A DNA stretch of 64,000 bases from the NCBI RefSeq assembly GCF_009828015.1, contig NZ_WTYG01000002.1:62001-126000 (forward strand), in the 5' to 3' direction. Shown in pieces: positions 18,870 to 28,100 of the stretch. The notes below the pieces were generated by a model. The model did not search any database. It saw nothing but the letters and a program-made list of their open reading frames with translations, and had not been told where the DNA came from. The position numbers and the translations under genes are program-made. This DNA comes from Qipengyuania citrea. Lineage in GTDB: Bacteria > Pseudomonadota > Alphaproteobacteria > Sphingomonadales > Sphingomonadaceae. Numbering within the stretch: position 1 is the first letter of the stretch; each line of letters starts with the position of its first letter.

Positions 18870-20144
18870 ATGATCCGATCGATATCCTCCCCCTTTGCGT
18901 TCCGCCGCTTCGCCATCCTCGCCGTGGTCCTGGCCACGCTGTGCGCGCTCAGCGTGGTCGTATGGGCGCAAGTCGGCGGGGAACGCGGGATCGCCCCGGT
19001 GGCCTCGAGCAGCGATATCGAAGTGTCGGGAATCGAAGTCGATGTCCGTGCCGAAAGCGGCATCGCCGCGCGCGAACAGGCCTGGGAAGAGGCGCAGCGC
19101 AAGGCCTGGGACCGCCTCGAAGGCCCCAGCCTCAGCGATTCGCAGATCGCCGGCCTGGTTTCCGCCGTGGTCATCGAGCGCGAACGGCTGGGACCGAGGC
19201 GATACATCGCCACACTCGGTGTCGTGTTCGACCGGCAGCGCGCGTCGCGCTATCTCGGTTCAGAAGGCGAAGCGACGCGCTCGGCGCCGATGCTGCTGCT
19301 GCCGGTGACCGTGTCGGCAGGCACGCAGATGGTCTACGAGCGGCGCAATCCGTGGCAGCGTGCCTGGGCCGGCTATCAGGCGGGACAGAGCCGGATCGAT
19401 TATGTCCGCCCGGCGGGTGCCGGGGGGGATTCGCTGCTGCTGACCTATGGCCAGACCGGACGCCGCAGCCGCACCTGGTGGCGCAATGCGCTCGACCAGT
19501 TCGGCGCTGCCGATGTGCTCGTCGCCATTGCGAGCCTGCGGTACACCTATCCCGGCGGGCCGATCGAGGGCACGTTCACGGCGCGTTTTGGCCCCGACAA
19601 CGCCTATCTCGACGGGTTCGACATGACCGCTGCATCGCCGGCCGAGCTTCCGACCATGCTCGAACGCGCCGTGGTGCGCTTCGACCGGATCTTCGAACTC
19701 GCGCTGGCCGAAGGCAAGCTGCGGCCCGACCCAACGCTCGACATCGGCACGCCCGAACTCGATCCCGCGCTCCAGCGGCTGCTCGATCTCGGCCGCACGC
19801 TGCGGGCGCAGGACCAGGCTGCAGCAGCCGCGGCATCGCAGCCCACTGCCGAAAGCGGCGATGCGATTACCGCAGCGCCCATCCAGACGCCGCCACCCGA
19901 AGGATCGGTCGCGCTCTACACCGTGCAGGTCGCCACGCCCGATGCCGCCAGTTTCGACGGCGCGGTCTCCAGCGTGCGCGGGACGCCTGGCGTGCGGGCA
20001 ACGGGCATCCGCAGCACTGCGATCGGCGGAACCTCGGTGATGACGGTCAGCTATTCCGGTTCGATCGGCGAACTGGCCGACGCCCTGCGGGCGCGCGGCT
20101 TCACCGTCCGCCAGGGCAGCAACGCGCTCGCCATCAGCCGCTGA
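18870..20144 (+). CDS. secreted DUF2066-like protein with C-terminal HMA-like fold
   Basis: A 424-residue exported protein from ATG 18870. It has a single N-terminal hydrophobic segment ([20 protein letters not shown]) acting as signal or anchor. A middle region resembles DUF2066 proteins ([49 protein letters not shown]). An Ala/Gln/Pro linker precedes a C-terminal ferredoxin-like domain (about 345-424) like heavy-metal-associated domains but without a CxxC. It sits between purM and hdaA, the position known for DUF2066 proteins in pseudomonads. Molecular function unknown. Confidence 0.65.
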   Translation: MIRSISSPFAFRRFAILAVVLATLCALSVVVWAQVGGERGIAPVASSSDIEVSGIEVDVRAESGIAAREQAWEEAQRKAWDRLEGPSLSDSQIAGLVSAVVIERERLGPRRYIATLGVVFDRQRASRYLGSEGEATRSAPMLLLPVTVSAGTQMVYERRNPWQRAWAGYQAGQSRIDYVRPAGAGGDSLLLTYGQTGRRSRTWWRNALDQFGAADVLVAIASLRYTYPGGPIEGTFTARFGPDNAYLDGFDMTAASPAELPTMLERAVVRFDRIFELALAEGKLRPDPTLDIGTPELDPALQRLLDLGRTLRAQDQAAAAAASQPTAESGDAITAAPIQTPPPEGSVALYTVQVATPDAASFDGAVSSVRGTPGVRATGIRSTAIGGTSVMTVSYSGSIGELADALRARGFTVRQGSNALAISR

Positions 20145-20154
20145 TTCGCGGGCG

Positions 20155-20769
20155 ATGACCTCGCAGATCGCTCTTCCGCTGATTCCGGCCGGCGCCGGCG
20201 AGCCGTCCTCGATCGTGATCGGATCGGGGAACCGCGCAGTGGCCGAAGCGCTGGCGGCGCCGGCCAGCTGGCCGTTCCGCACCGCCATCCTCCATGGGCC
20301 GCCGCGCGCGGGCAAGTCGCTGTTCGCGCGCTGGTTCGCCGCGCAGCAGGCGGGGGAGGCCATCGACGATGCCGAAACGCTTGACGAGACCGCGATCTTC
20401 CACCGCTGGAACCGCGCGCAGGAAAGCGGCATCCCGCTGCTGCTGGTGGTGGGCGGCGGGGGCTGGGACATCGCCTTGCCCGACCTGCGCAGCCGGATGG
20501 GGGCTGCATTGCAGCTCGAAATCGGGCCACCCGACGATGCGCTGGCGACCGACCTCATGCTGTCGCATGCCGCCCAGCGCGGTCTGGTCCTGGGCGAGGG
20601 TGCACCCGCCTATCTCGTGCCGCGAATGGAACGCAGCTATGCCGCGATCGAGAAAATCGTTGGCGAAATCGACCGGCTGAGCCTTGAACGGCAGGTTCCC
20701 GCCACCCTATCTGTATGGCGTGATGCACTGGAAGCGGTGCAGGGCCCGGACCAGGGACGCTTGCTTTAA
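20155..20769 (+). CDS. hdaA: Hda-type DnaA regulatory ATPase
   Basis: An AAA+ protein of the DnaA/Hda group that, with the sliding clamp, promotes hydrolysis of ATP on DnaA to prevent re-initiation of replication. The 204-residue protein begins with the clamp-binding-like SQIALPL, then has Walker A HGPPRAGKSLFARWF (about residue 50), a Walker-B-like PLLLVVGGG, sensor regions, and no DNA-binding domain IV. The Walker B acid is not evident. It starts 10 bases after the DUF2066-like gene, so they are likely cotranscribed. Confidence 0.85.
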   Translation: MTSQIALPLIPAGAGEPSSIVIGSGNRAVAEALAAPASWPFRTAILHGPPRAGKSLFARWFAAQQAGEAIDDAETLDETAIFHRWNRAQESGIPLLLVVGGGGWDIALPDLRSRMGAALQLEIGPPDDALATDLMLSHAAQRGLVLGEGAPAYLVPRMERSYAAIEKIVGEIDRLSLERQVPATLSVWRDALEAVQGPDQGRLL

Positions 20770-20796
20770 CTGCTTCCCGATGGGAGAATAGTGCCC

Positions 20797-21486
20797 ATGT
20801 TCGAACGGCTTGTCGCCTATCTCGACAGCGTGAAGGCACGCGATCCGGCTCCCCGCAGCCGCTGGGAAGTGCTGACCTATCCCGGTGTCTGGGCGGTGTT
20901 CTACCACCGCATCGCGCATTGGCTGTTCGAAGCGGAGCTGTTTTTTCTGGCCCGGCTAGTCAACCACTGGAGCCGGATGGTCACTGCGATCGATATCCAC
21001 CCGGGCGCGAAGATCGGCAAGAACCTGTTTATCGATCACGGCTTCTCGGTGATCGGCGAAACCGCCGAGATCGGCGACAACGTGACGATCTACCAATGCG
21101 TGACGCTGGGCGGCACCAATCCGGCCAATGGCAAGGGGGGCAAACGCCACCCGACCATCTCGGACGAGGTGATCATCGGCTCGGGCGCGCAGGTAATCGG
21201 CCCGATCACGGTCGGCCGCCGCGCGCGCATCGGTGCCAATGCGGTCGTAACCGACGAAGTGCCCGAAGGCGCCACAATGATCGGCCTCAAGGCGCGCAGC
21301 ACGCTGGTGCCGGCCGAACAGTGGCTCAAGGAATTCATTCCCTACGGCACGCCGTGCGACGATCCGTGCGAACCCAGCCGGGATTGCATCGAGAAGCTCG
21401 ACAGCGAGCTGAAGGCACTGCGCGCCGAAGTCGCCGCGCTGCGCGCAGAACGCGAACCGGCCCAGCGCAGCGGGACTGCCGATTGA
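20797..21486 (+). CDS. cysE: serine O-acetyltransferase
   Basis: Makes O-acetylserine from serine and acetyl-CoA, the committed step of cysteine synthesis. The 229-residue protein has an N-terminal helical region (FERLVAYLDSVKARDPAPRS) and a left-handed beta-helix of hexapeptide repeats (IHPGAKIGKNLFIDHG, VTLGGTNPANGKGGKRHPTI). The C-terminal tail PYGTPCDDPCEPSRD is followed by a coiled-coil-like stretch (LDSELKALRAEVAALRAE). ATG 20797 lies 10 bases after GGGAG; GTG 20791 is the alternative. The tail lacks the usual terminal Ile, so docking to CysK is uncertain. Confidence 0.93.
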   Translation: MFERLVAYLDSVKARDPAPRSRWEVLTYPGVWAVFYHRIAHWLFEAELFFLARLVNHWSRMVTAIDIHPGAKIGKNLFIDHGFSVIGETAEIGDNVTIYQCVTLGGTNPANGKGGKRHPTISDEVIIGSGAQVIGPITVGRRARIGANAVVTDEVPEGATMIGLKARSTLVPAEQWLKEFIPYGTPCDDPCEPSRDCIEKLDSELKALRAEVAALRAEREPAQRSGTAD

Positions 21487-21836
21487 TGGGTTCTTTCGGC
21501 GATACGGTCGTCGCCTTCCCGGGTCGCAAGCCGCTGCAGATCGGTTTCAGCCGCGAGGAACTGACGCGGATCCTCGATCTCTACGGGCGGATGGTCGCAG
21601 CCGGGCAGTGGCGCGATTACGCGATGGATTTCACTAAGGATTGCGCCGTGTTCGCCGCATTCCGGCGCGCGGCGGAACGGCCGCAGGCGCGGATCGAGAA
21701 ACGCCCCGCCTTGCGCAACAAACAGGGCATGTGGACGCTGTTCGGCGAACATGGCCAGGTGCTCAAGCGCGGTCACGAATTGCCCGGCGTGATCGCGCCA
21801 ATGGAACGGCGCCTGCTCAAGACGGTCGACAGCTAG
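21486..21836 (+). CDS. DUF2794 protein
   Basis: A 116-residue protein that begins inside the cysE stop (TGATG). It matches DUF2794, a family I know from alphaproteobacteria: FSREELTRILDLYGRMVAAG, WRDYAMDFTKDCAVFAAFRR and ERPQARIEKRPALRNKQGM. Members are small, cytoplasmic and of unknown function. Overlap with cysE implies translational coupling. Confidence 0.85.
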   Translation: MGSFGDTVVAFPGRKPLQIGFSREELTRILDLYGRMVAAGQWRDYAMDFTKDCAVFAAFRRAAERPQARIEKRPALRNKQGMWTLFGEHGQVLKRGHELPGVIAPMERRLLKTVDS

Positions 21837-21851
21837 GCAGCGGCCGATGCG

Positions 21852-21882
21852 AAAAGGGCCCGCGCCGCAGCACGAGCCCCTT
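21852..21882 (-). terminator. terminator of the SDR gene
   Basis: On the minus strand AAGGG and GCTCGTGC pair, with two G-U wobbles, to GCGCGGGC and CCTTTT across a TGCG loop, followed by TTTTC. The stem is stronger on the minus strand than on the plus strand, and lies 23 bases past the SDR stop. Confidence 0.7.
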
Positions 21883-21904
21883 CCTCAACATAGTGCAAAG
21901 CGGA

Positions 21905-22834
21905 TCAGCCGCGGGCGCTGCCGGGGCCGGTTCCGGTGACCTTCTGCATCGCGGTCAGGATCGCGCCCGACTGCTCGCTGCCCGACTGTGGGGCCTTGAG
22001 GTTGGAGAAGTCGCTGATCTTGTCCCAATTGGCAGCAAAGCCTTCGACGGTGCGCTCTTCATCGGTGAGCCAGACCGCGTCGTTCATGACGGTCCAGGCC
22101 GAGTGGAAGCCGCCCGCACCCGCGCCCACGATCGCGTTGGTGGGCGCGTCTTCGCTGACGAGGAACAGCGCGGCCGGGACCACATTCACCGGGTCGAACA
22201 GCTTGAAGGCTTCTTCGGGGAAGAGGTCTTCGGTCATGCGGGTGCCCGCCACCGGCGAGATCGTGTTGACCTTGATGTTGTACTTGGCGCCTTCGAGCTG
22301 CAGCGTCTTCGTCAGGCCGGCGAGGCCGAGCTTGGCGGCACCGTAGTTGGCCTGGCCGAAATTGCCGAACAGGCCGGTCGACGAAGCGGTCATCAGCACG
22401 CGGCCATAGGCCTGCTCGCGCATGGTTTCCCATACCGCCTTGGTGACGTTTGCCGAACCGTTGAGGTGGACGTCGACGACGAACTCGAAATCATCCATCG
22501 TCATCTTGGCGAAGGTCTTGTCGCGCAGCACGCCGGCATTGTTGATGACGACGTGGACGCCGCCCCACTTCTGCTTGGCGTCGGCAACCATCTTTTCCAT
22601 CTGTTCGTATTCGGTGACCGAGCCGCCGTTCGAAACGGCTTCGCCGCCGGCCTTCTCGATTTCCTCGACCACCTGCAGTGCCATGTCGGAATGGCCGGTG
22701 CCGTCGCGCGAACCGCCGAGATCGTTGACCACGACCTTGGCACCGCGGCGGGCGAGTTCGAGCGCGTATTCGCGGCCCAGACCGCCGCCTGCGCCGGTTA
22801 CGATGGCTACCTTGTCCTTGAAATCGATGCTCAT
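21905..22834 (-). CDS. short-chain dehydrogenase, MFE-2-like 3-hydroxyacyl-CoA type
   Basis: A 309-residue classical SDR. The cofactor motif is [20 protein letters not shown] (about 9-28), followed by [13 protein letters not shown] as in the dehydrogenase part of peroxisomal multifunctional enzyme type 2. It has [14 protein letters not shown] and the active-site Ser/Tyr/Lys in [20 protein letters not shown]. The C-terminal extension beyond about 250 residues is longer than in minimal SDRs. It probably oxidises a 3-hydroxyacyl-CoA or related alcohol in fatty-acid or steroid-like breakdown; substrate is not determined. The gene stands alone with its own terminator. Confidence 0.85.
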   Translation of the reverse strand: MSIDFKDKVAIVTGAGGGLGREYALELARRGAKVVVNDLGGSRDGTGHSDMALQVVEEIEKAGGEAVSNGGSVTEYEQMEKMVADAKQKWGGVHVVINNAGVLRDKTFAKMTMDDFEFVVDVHLNGSANVTKAVWETMREQAYGRVLMTASSTGLFGNFGQANYGAAKLGLAGLTKTLQLEGAKYNIKVNTISPVAGTRMTEDLFPEEAFKLFDPVNVVPAALFLVSEDAPTNAIVGAGAGGFHSAWTVMNDAVWLTDEERTVEGFAANWDKISDFSNLKAPQSGSEQSGAILTAMQKVTGTGPGSARG

Positions 22835-22920
22835 GGGGCTGCTCCTGCTTTATCGTTTACGTAAAGGTCAATTGCGCGGCTGGGTGGCATGTTCGCTTCG
22901 CACTTGCAACACCGGGTATG

Positions 22921-22950
22921 GCGGGCCGCCGTTCCGTAGCGGCGGCCCGC
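22921..22950 (-). terminator. perfect 11-bp hairpin after gph
   Basis: GCGGGCCGCCG, an 8-base loop and CGGCGGCCCGC abut the gph stop codon. No U tract follows on the minus strand, so it may act as an RNA 3'-end stabiliser as well as a terminator. Confidence 0.5.
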
Positions 22951-23622
22951 TCAGCCCAGCCTGGCCAGCGCCGGAACCAGTTCCGCCAGCGAATCGATCT
23001 CCGCATCGGCGCCCAGCTCACCGCGCGGCTTGTCGCAATAGCCGTAGCGCGCGCCGATCACGGGGACGCGGGCGGCGCGCGCTGCGGCAACGTCATACGA
23101 GCTATCGCCGACAAAGGCGAGGCTGCCGCCGCCGCCGCGCCGCTGCGCTTCGAAGATCGGGTCCGGCGCGGGCTTGGCCTTGCCCTTGCCCATGGTATCG
23201 CCGCCGATGATCGCGACGAAATGATCGGCGAGGTCGAGCGCAGCGAGGATCTGCCGCGCGAAGCTTTCGAACTTGTTGGTCACCACCACCATCGCGATAT
23301 CGCGTTCGCGCAGCAGGGCGAGCGTTTCGCGGGCATGCGGGTAGGGCTGCGTGTGGACCGCGTTGTTGTCCGCGTAATAGGCCAGCATCGCCTTGTAGAG
23401 CTTGCGGAATTCGTCGTCGGGCAGGCCGCCCTGCTCGTCCACCGCGCGCTGCAGCATGATCTTTGCGCCGCCGCCGATGAGGTCGCTGGCGTGGTCCGCC
23501 GGGACCGGCGCGAAGCCGCCGAGGTCAAGCGCGTGATTGACTGCCGCGCCAAGGTCGCGGTGGGTTTCTAGCAGCGTTCCGTCGAGATCGAAACCGATGA
23601 TGGAAAAGGGCAGGTCGCTCAT
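22951..23622 (-). CDS. gph: phosphoglycolate phosphatase (HAD family)
   Basis: Removes phosphate from 2-phosphoglycolate formed in DNA repair or by oxygenase reactions. The 223-residue HAD hydrolase has motif I FDLDGTLLET (nucleophile Asp and acid/base Asp at about 10 and 12), a helical cap, motif II VVVTNK, and motif IV FVGDSSYDVAAARAA. ATG 23622 is where homology starts; the open frame upstream is an antisense shadow of glmU. It is divergent from glmU across 60 bases. Other HAD substrates are possible, but order and length suit Gph. Confidence 0.85.
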   Translation of the reverse strand: MSDLPFSIIGFDLDGTLLETHRDLGAAVNHALDLGGFAPVPADHASDLIGGGAKIMLQRAVDEQGGLPDDEFRKLYKAMLAYYADNNAVHTQPYPHARETLALLRERDIAMVVVTNKFESFARQILAALDLADHFVAIIGGDTMGKGKAKPAPDPIFEAQRRGGGGSLAFVGDSSYDVAAARAARVPVIGARYGYCDKPRGELGADAEIDSLAELVPALARLG

Positions 23623-23682
23623 GGCAGCGGCGGTGGCGGAAGGTTCTTCAAACTGCAAGCGAATGGTGGCAAGGCACCGCGC

Positions 23683-25047
23683 ATGAACATGACACGCGAT
23701 TTCGCCGCCATCGTCCTTGCCGCGGGCAAGGGCACCCGTATGAAAAGCGATCTGCACAAGGTCCTGCACCCGATTGCCGGTCGCCCGATGCTCGACCACC
23801 TGCTGGCGACCGTCGATGCGCTGCAACCAGCCAAGAAGGTCGTGGTGGTGGGCGCGGGGCGCGACCAGCTCGAAAATGCGCTGGCCGGCAGCGCCGAAAC
23901 CTGCCTGCAGGAACCGCAGCTGGGTACGGGACACGCGGTCCAGCAGGCCGAGGAGAGCCTGGCGGATCACAGCGGCGATGTGCTGGTGCTGTATGGCGAT
24001 GTGCCCTTCGTGAAGGGCGAGACGATGCAGGCCATGCTCGACCGTCTGCATGCCGAGGATCGGCCGAAAGTCGTGGTATTGGGCTTCGAACCCGACGATC
24101 CGGGACATTACGGGCGAGTCATCGCCGATGCCGACGGGCGGATCGACAAGATGGTCGAATTCAAGGATGCGAGCGAGGAGGAGCGCGCCTGCCGCCTGTG
24201 CAATTCGGGCGTCATGGCAGCGCGCAGCGCCGACATGTTCGAGCTGCTCCGCCGCGTGGGCAACGACAATGCGCAGGGCGAATATTACCTCGTCGACATC
24301 GTCAACATCGCCAATGCGGACGGCGATAGCTGCGCGGTCGTATCCGCCGACACGCCCGCCGAGGTCACCGGCATCAACAGCCGCGCCGAACTCGCCCGCG
24401 CTGAAGCGCAATGGCAGGAGCTCAAGCGCGAGGAAGCGATGACCGAAGGCGTCACGCTGACCGCGCCCGACACGGTGTTCTTCAGCTGGGATACCGACCT
24501 TGCCGCCGATGTGACGGTCGAACCGCACGTGGTCTTTGGCCCCGGTGTCAGCGTCGCCCGCGGCGCGCGAATCCGCGCGTTCAGCCATCTCGAGGGGGCG
24601 CGCGTTGGGGAAGGGTGCTCGGTCGGTCCCTATGCCCGCCTGCGGCCCGGCGCGGTAATGGAAAAGGACAGCTTCGTCGGCAATTTCGTCGAGATGAAGC
24701 AGGCCACGCTGGGCGAGGGGGCCAAGGCCAGCCACCTGACTTATCTCGGTGATGCCGAGGTCGGCGCGGGCGCGAATATCGGCGCGGGCACGATTACCTG
24801 CAATTACGATGGCTATTTCAAGCACAAGACCGTGATCGGCGAACGCGCGTTCATCGGTTCGAACAGCGCACTGATCGCGCCGGTGCGGATCGGGACCGAT
24901 GCAATCGTCGCTGCAGGCAGCGCGGTCAGCCGCGATGTCGGCGATGGCGATCTGCGCATGGTGCGCGGCGAACAGGTGGTTAAACCCGGCTGGGCCGACC
25001 GTTTCCACGATGCGATGAAAAAGAAGAAGGCGGCGGACAGGAAGTGA
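23683..25047 (+). CDS. glmU: bifunctional GlcN-1-P acetyltransferase / UDP-GlcNAc pyrophosphorylase
   Basis: Makes UDP-N-acetylglucosamine for peptidoglycan and LPS. The N-terminal uridyltransferase domain (1-230) has IVLAAGKGTRMKSDLHKVLH and LGTGHAVQQAEE. The C-terminal left-handed beta-helix (about 250-450) has VEMKQATLGEGAKASHLTYL and NIGAGTITCNYDGYFKHKT. Length 454 is normal. Starts at ATG 23683 or 23689. Its stop overlaps the GTG start of the next lipoprotein gene. Confidence 0.97.
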   Translation: MNMTRDFAAIVLAAGKGTRMKSDLHKVLHPIAGRPMLDHLLATVDALQPAKKVVVVGAGRDQLENALAGSAETCLQEPQLGTGHAVQQAEESLADHSGDVLVLYGDVPFVKGETMQAMLDRLHAEDRPKVVVLGFEPDDPGHYGRVIADADGRIDKMVEFKDASEEERACRLCNSGVMAARSADMFELLRRVGNDNAQGEYYLVDIVNIANADGDSCAVVSADTPAEVTGINSRAELARAEAQWQELKREEAMTEGVTLTAPDTVFFSWDTDLAADVTVEPHVVFGPGVSVARGARIRAFSHLEGARVGEGCSVGPYARLRPGAVMEKDSFVGNFVEMKQATLGEGAKASHLTYLGDAEVGAGANIGAGTITCNYDGYFKHKTVIGERAFIGSNSALIAPVRIGTDAIVAAGSAVSRDVGDGDLRMVRGEQVVKPGWADRFHDAMKKKKAADRK

Positions 25048-25655
25048 GGGCGCTGCTCGGCTGCACCCTGTTGCTCGCGTCCTGTGGCAGTGCCGGCGCG
25101 GGAAATGATGGTGAACCAGTGGAGCAGCGCGCCGAACAGGCGCCGCCGCCTGCTGGGCCCCTCTCGCCGGTACCGGTAACAGCTGCGTCAGGTTCGCCCG
25201 GCCGGACGGTCGAATGCGCTTCGGGCGAAGCCGAGGTGTTTTCGTGCAAGGTTGCAGGCGGCAAGCGGATTGCCATTTGCGGCACGGGCACGGGGAGGGG
25301 CGATGCCGAATACCGCTTCGGTGACGGCGAGCCCGAGCTGGTCCTCAGCGGCGGGCGCTGGGCCAGCGTGCCCTATTCCGGCGGCGGCGAAGCGCAGGTT
25401 GCCTTTGCCAGCGGCGATACGAGCTATGTCGTCTTCAGCCGCATCGTGCGGACCAATTTCGCTGCCGGCGAACCGAACGACCCGGCCATCAGCGACGGCG
25501 TGATCGTGCTCGAAGATAAAGAGGTGATCGGCATCCAGCTATGCGACGATCCCGATGTCGCGGCAATCGACTACGATCTTGCCGAAGCCCATTTCCCCCG
25601 CGCCGACGATCTTTTCAGCTGGGAGACCGACCTCGCCGAACGCCGAACCCGATAA
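25044..25655 (+). CDS. predicted lipoprotein of unknown function
   Basis: A 203-residue protein starting with GTG 25044, which overlaps the glmU stop (GTGA). The signal peptide ends in LLLASCGS, a lipobox with Cys at about 14. A Pro/Gln/Ala linker is followed by a folded domain with Cys at CASGEAEVFSCKVAGGKRIAIC and a late LCDDPDV. The domain pattern (KRIAICGTG, SGGRWASVPYSGGGEAQVAF) recurs in sphingomonad periplasmic proteins as I recall, but no function is known. The gene end overlaps the open frame of the HNH gene. Confidence 0.75.
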   Translation: MRALLGCTLLLASCGSAGAGNDGEPVEQRAEQAPPPAGPLSPVPVTAASGSPGRTVECASGEAEVFSCKVAGGKRIAICGTGTGRGDAEYRFGDGEPELVLSGGRWASVPYSGGGEAQVAFASGDTSYVVFSRIVRTNFAAGEPNDPAISDGVIVLEDKEVIGIQLCDDPDVAAIDYDLAEAHFPRADDLFSWETDLAERRTR

Positions 25656-25914
25656 CTGCTGGCTGTGCGGGCGCGCGCTCGGGCGCAAAGTCCAGCAGCA
25701 TCATCTCGTGCCCAAGGCGAAAAAGGGGCGCATGACCGTGCCGGTGCACCCGATCTGCCACCGCGCGATCCACGCCAATTTCACCAATGCGCAGCTGGCG
25801 CGGATCGGCACCGACCGCGACGCGCTGCTTACCGACGAGGCCCTCGCGCGGTTCGTGGAATGGGTGGCCGACAAGCCGCCCGATTTCCACGCCCCGACGC
25901 GCAGGCCGCGCTGA
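25555..25914 (+). CDS. small HNH endonuclease-like protein
   Basis: The conserved part runs from NCWLCGRALGRKVQQHHLVP through VHPICHRAIHANFTN, giving CxxC, HH and CxxxIH: an HNH/beta-beta-alpha-metal nuclease motif. The only ATG in frame is 25555, giving 119 residues and a 101-base overlap with the lipoprotein gene. The first 33 residues look like a shadow of that gene, so the true start may be a rare codon such as TTG 25579 or a later non-ATG codon. Its stop abuts the stop of the convergent S9 peptidase (TGATCA). Probably a DNA nuclease, target unknown. Confidence 0.7.
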   Translation: MSRQSTTILPKPISPAPTIFSAGRPTSPNAEPDNCWLCGRALGRKVQQHHLVPKAKKGRMTVPVHPICHRAIHANFTNAQLARIGTDRDALLTDEALARFVEWVADKPPDFHAPTRRPR

Positions 25915-28032
25915 TCAGTCCGCCAGTCGCTGCAGCAGATAGACCATCTGCAGCGCCTGGATCTTGGCGCGCTGTTCGTTGTCGACGCCGCCCGAATGGC
26001 CGCCGGTCATGTCCTCGAAGTAGTAATACTCCTGCCCCAGTTCCTTGACCCGCGCGGCGCCCTTGCGCGCATGCGCCGGGTGCGTGCGGTCGTCGGCGGT
26101 CGAGGCCCAGAAGAAGGGCGCGGGGTAGTCCTTGCCCTCGAGCAGCTTCTGATAGGGTGAATAGGGCTCGATCCAGGCGCGCTGCTCGTCGATGCGCGGA
26201 TCGCCATATTCGCCCGTCCACGACGCGCCGCGCCCGATCACGTGATACCGCAGCATGTCGAACAGCGGGATTTGCACGATCGCCGCGTTGAACAGGTCGG
26301 GACGCTGGGTGAAGGCGGTGCCCACCAGCAATCCGCCCTGCGAACCGCCCTGGATGCCGAGATGGTCGGGACTGGTGATCCCGCGCGCGACCGCGTCTTC
26401 GGCAATCGCGAGGAAATCGTCCCAGGTGCGCTGCTTGTTCTCGCGGATCGCGCTCTGGTGCCAGCCAGGGCCGAATTCGCCACCGCCGCGCATGTTGCCG
26501 AGGATGTAGGCGCCGCCGCGTTCGAGCCAGATCTTGCCGATCGAACCGAGGTAGGAGGGCAGGCGCGGCACTTGGAAGCCGCCGTAACCGGTCAGCAATG
26601 TCGGATTGCTCGCGTCCATCACCATGCCCTTGGGCTTGACGAGGAAGTAGGGGATCTCGGTCCCGTCCGCGCTGGTCGCCTCGTATTGTTCGACTTCCAT
26701 GCCTTCGGCGTCGAAATAGCTCGGCGAGGTCTTGATCACTTCGGGCGCGCCGCTGCCGTCCGAATAATATAGCCGCGACGGGGTGAGGAAGTCGGTGACC
26801 GAATACATGATTTCGTCCGACCCTTCCGATGCGGCAGCCACATCGAGGGTCGAATTGTCGGGCAGCTCGATCTCGCTCGAGACCCATTCGCCATTGACGT
26901 GGTCGAACTTGAGCACCCGGCCGCGAACGTTGTCGAGCAGGCTGACGTAAAGGCTCTCGGCGGTGTTCGCCGCGCCCTGCTTGGTCTGCTTGTCCTGCGG
27001 GGCCCAGACCAGTGTCTTGGGCGCGCCATTAGGATCGGTCTTGAACTGTTCGAGATCGACCGACACCAGCGCATCGGCCGGGAAGGTCTGGCCGCCGACT
27101 TCCCAGTCGACATCGGTCGAGAACAGGAGCTGGCCATCGATCAGGCCGTAGGGCGAGGCCTTGAGCGGCAGCTCCAGCCGGAGCCATTCGCCGTCATGCT
27201 GCCAGAAATATTCGGTTTCGTGGAAGCTGACCGCGCGGAAGGCATAGGTGCCGTGAACCTCGCCCGTGTGATCGCGCAGCAACGCCGCGCCCGACCAGAC
27301 ATCGGCTTCCTCGCCGCGCCAGATCTCTTCCGCCTGTTCGATCGGCGTGCCGCGTTTCCAGATGCGCGCTGTGCGCGGATACTGGCTCTCGGTCAGCGTG
27401 CCTTCGCCGAAATCGCGGCCCACCAGCAGCGTATCGGCATCGATCCACTCGATCCCGCCCTGGCTCTTCTCGTCGAGCACGAAGCCGCCCTCGACGAAGC
27501 TTTTGGTGGCCATGTCGAATTCGCGCAGCACGGTGGCATCCTCGCCCCCGTCGCTCAGCGCGATCATGCACAGGCGATCTTCGGGCGGCAGGCAGGTCGA
27601 GCCCTTGTACACCCATTCGCGCCCTTCGGCCTCGGCCAGCGCATCGACGTCAAGCACGGTTTCCCATTGCGGGTTGTCGGAGCGGTAGCTTTCCAGCGTG
27701 GTCCGGCGCACCAGCCCGCGCGGATTCTGCTTGTCCTGCCAGAAATTGTACAGGCCGTCCGGGCGGATCGTGACATAGGGGATGCGATCTTCGCTATCGT
27801 AAATCGCCAGCGCCTCGGCCTTGACCGCGTCGTAGCGCGGGTCGCCCGCGAGCAGCTCCATCGTCCGCTCGTTCTCGGCGCGGACCCAGTCGAGTGCCTT
27901 GTCGCTACGGGCTTCTTCGAGCCAGATGTAACTGTCCTGCTCGGGGCCGGGAATGCCGTCCTGCGCGGCGACGGGGGTGGTGCTTGCAATGGTCATGGCA
28001 GTGGCAATGGCCAGCGCGGATGCGAGTTTCAA
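25915..28032 (-). CDS. exported prolyl oligopeptidase family (S9A) peptidase
   Basis: A 705-residue serine peptidase with a signal peptide (KLASALAIATAMTIASTTPVAAQ). The N-terminal seven-bladed propeller (about 60-420) gates the active site. The C-terminal alpha/beta-hydrolase domain has the nucleophile in GIQGGSQGGLLVGTAF, Asp in ASTADDRTHPAHARKGA and His in MTGGHSGG. The family cleaves short peptides after proline. Periplasmic location is inferred from the signal peptide. It is convergent with the HNH gene and downstream of the GT39-like gene, 68 bases away. Confidence 0.93.
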   Translation of the reverse strand: MKLASALAIATAMTIASTTPVAAQDGIPGPEQDSYIWLEEARSDKALDWVRAENERTMELLAGDPRYDAVKAEALAIYDSEDRIPYVTIRPDGLYNFWQDKQNPRGLVRRTTLESYRSDNPQWETVLDVDALAEAEGREWVYKGSTCLPPEDRLCMIALSDGGEDATVLREFDMATKSFVEGGFVLDEKSQGGIEWIDADTLLVGRDFGEGTLTESQYPRTARIWKRGTPIEQAEEIWRGEEADVWSGAALLRDHTGEVHGTYAFRAVSFHETEYFWQHDGEWLRLELPLKASPYGLIDGQLLFSTDVDWEVGGQTFPADALVSVDLEQFKTDPNGAPKTLVWAPQDKQTKQGAANTAESLYVSLLDNVRGRVLKFDHVNGEWVSSEIELPDNSTLDVAAASEGSDEIMYSVTDFLTPSRLYYSDGSGAPEVIKTSPSYFDAEGMEVEQYEATSADGTEIPYFLVKPKGMVMDASNPTLLTGYGGFQVPRLPSYLGSIGKIWLERGGAYILGNMRGGGEFGPGWHQSAIRENKQRTWDDFLAIAEDAVARGITSPDHLGIQGGSQGGLLVGTAFTQRPDLFNAAIVQIPLFDMLRYHVIGRGASWTGEYGDPRIDEQRAWIEPYSPYQKLLEGKDYPAPFFWASTADDRTHPAHARKGAARVKELGQEYYYFEDMTGGHSGGVDNEQRAKIQALQMVYLLQRLAD

Positions 28033-28100
28033 GGGCAGCTCTCCAGATTTGCTGGAGCAGGTTCTGCCCCGGCGTCAGGCCGGCGACAAGCCCTTCCCGG

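Noticed and set aside
23623..25008. Long N-terminal extension of gph
   Set aside because: The frame runs antisense through glmU; HAD motif I begins at ATG 23622, so the extension is not coding.
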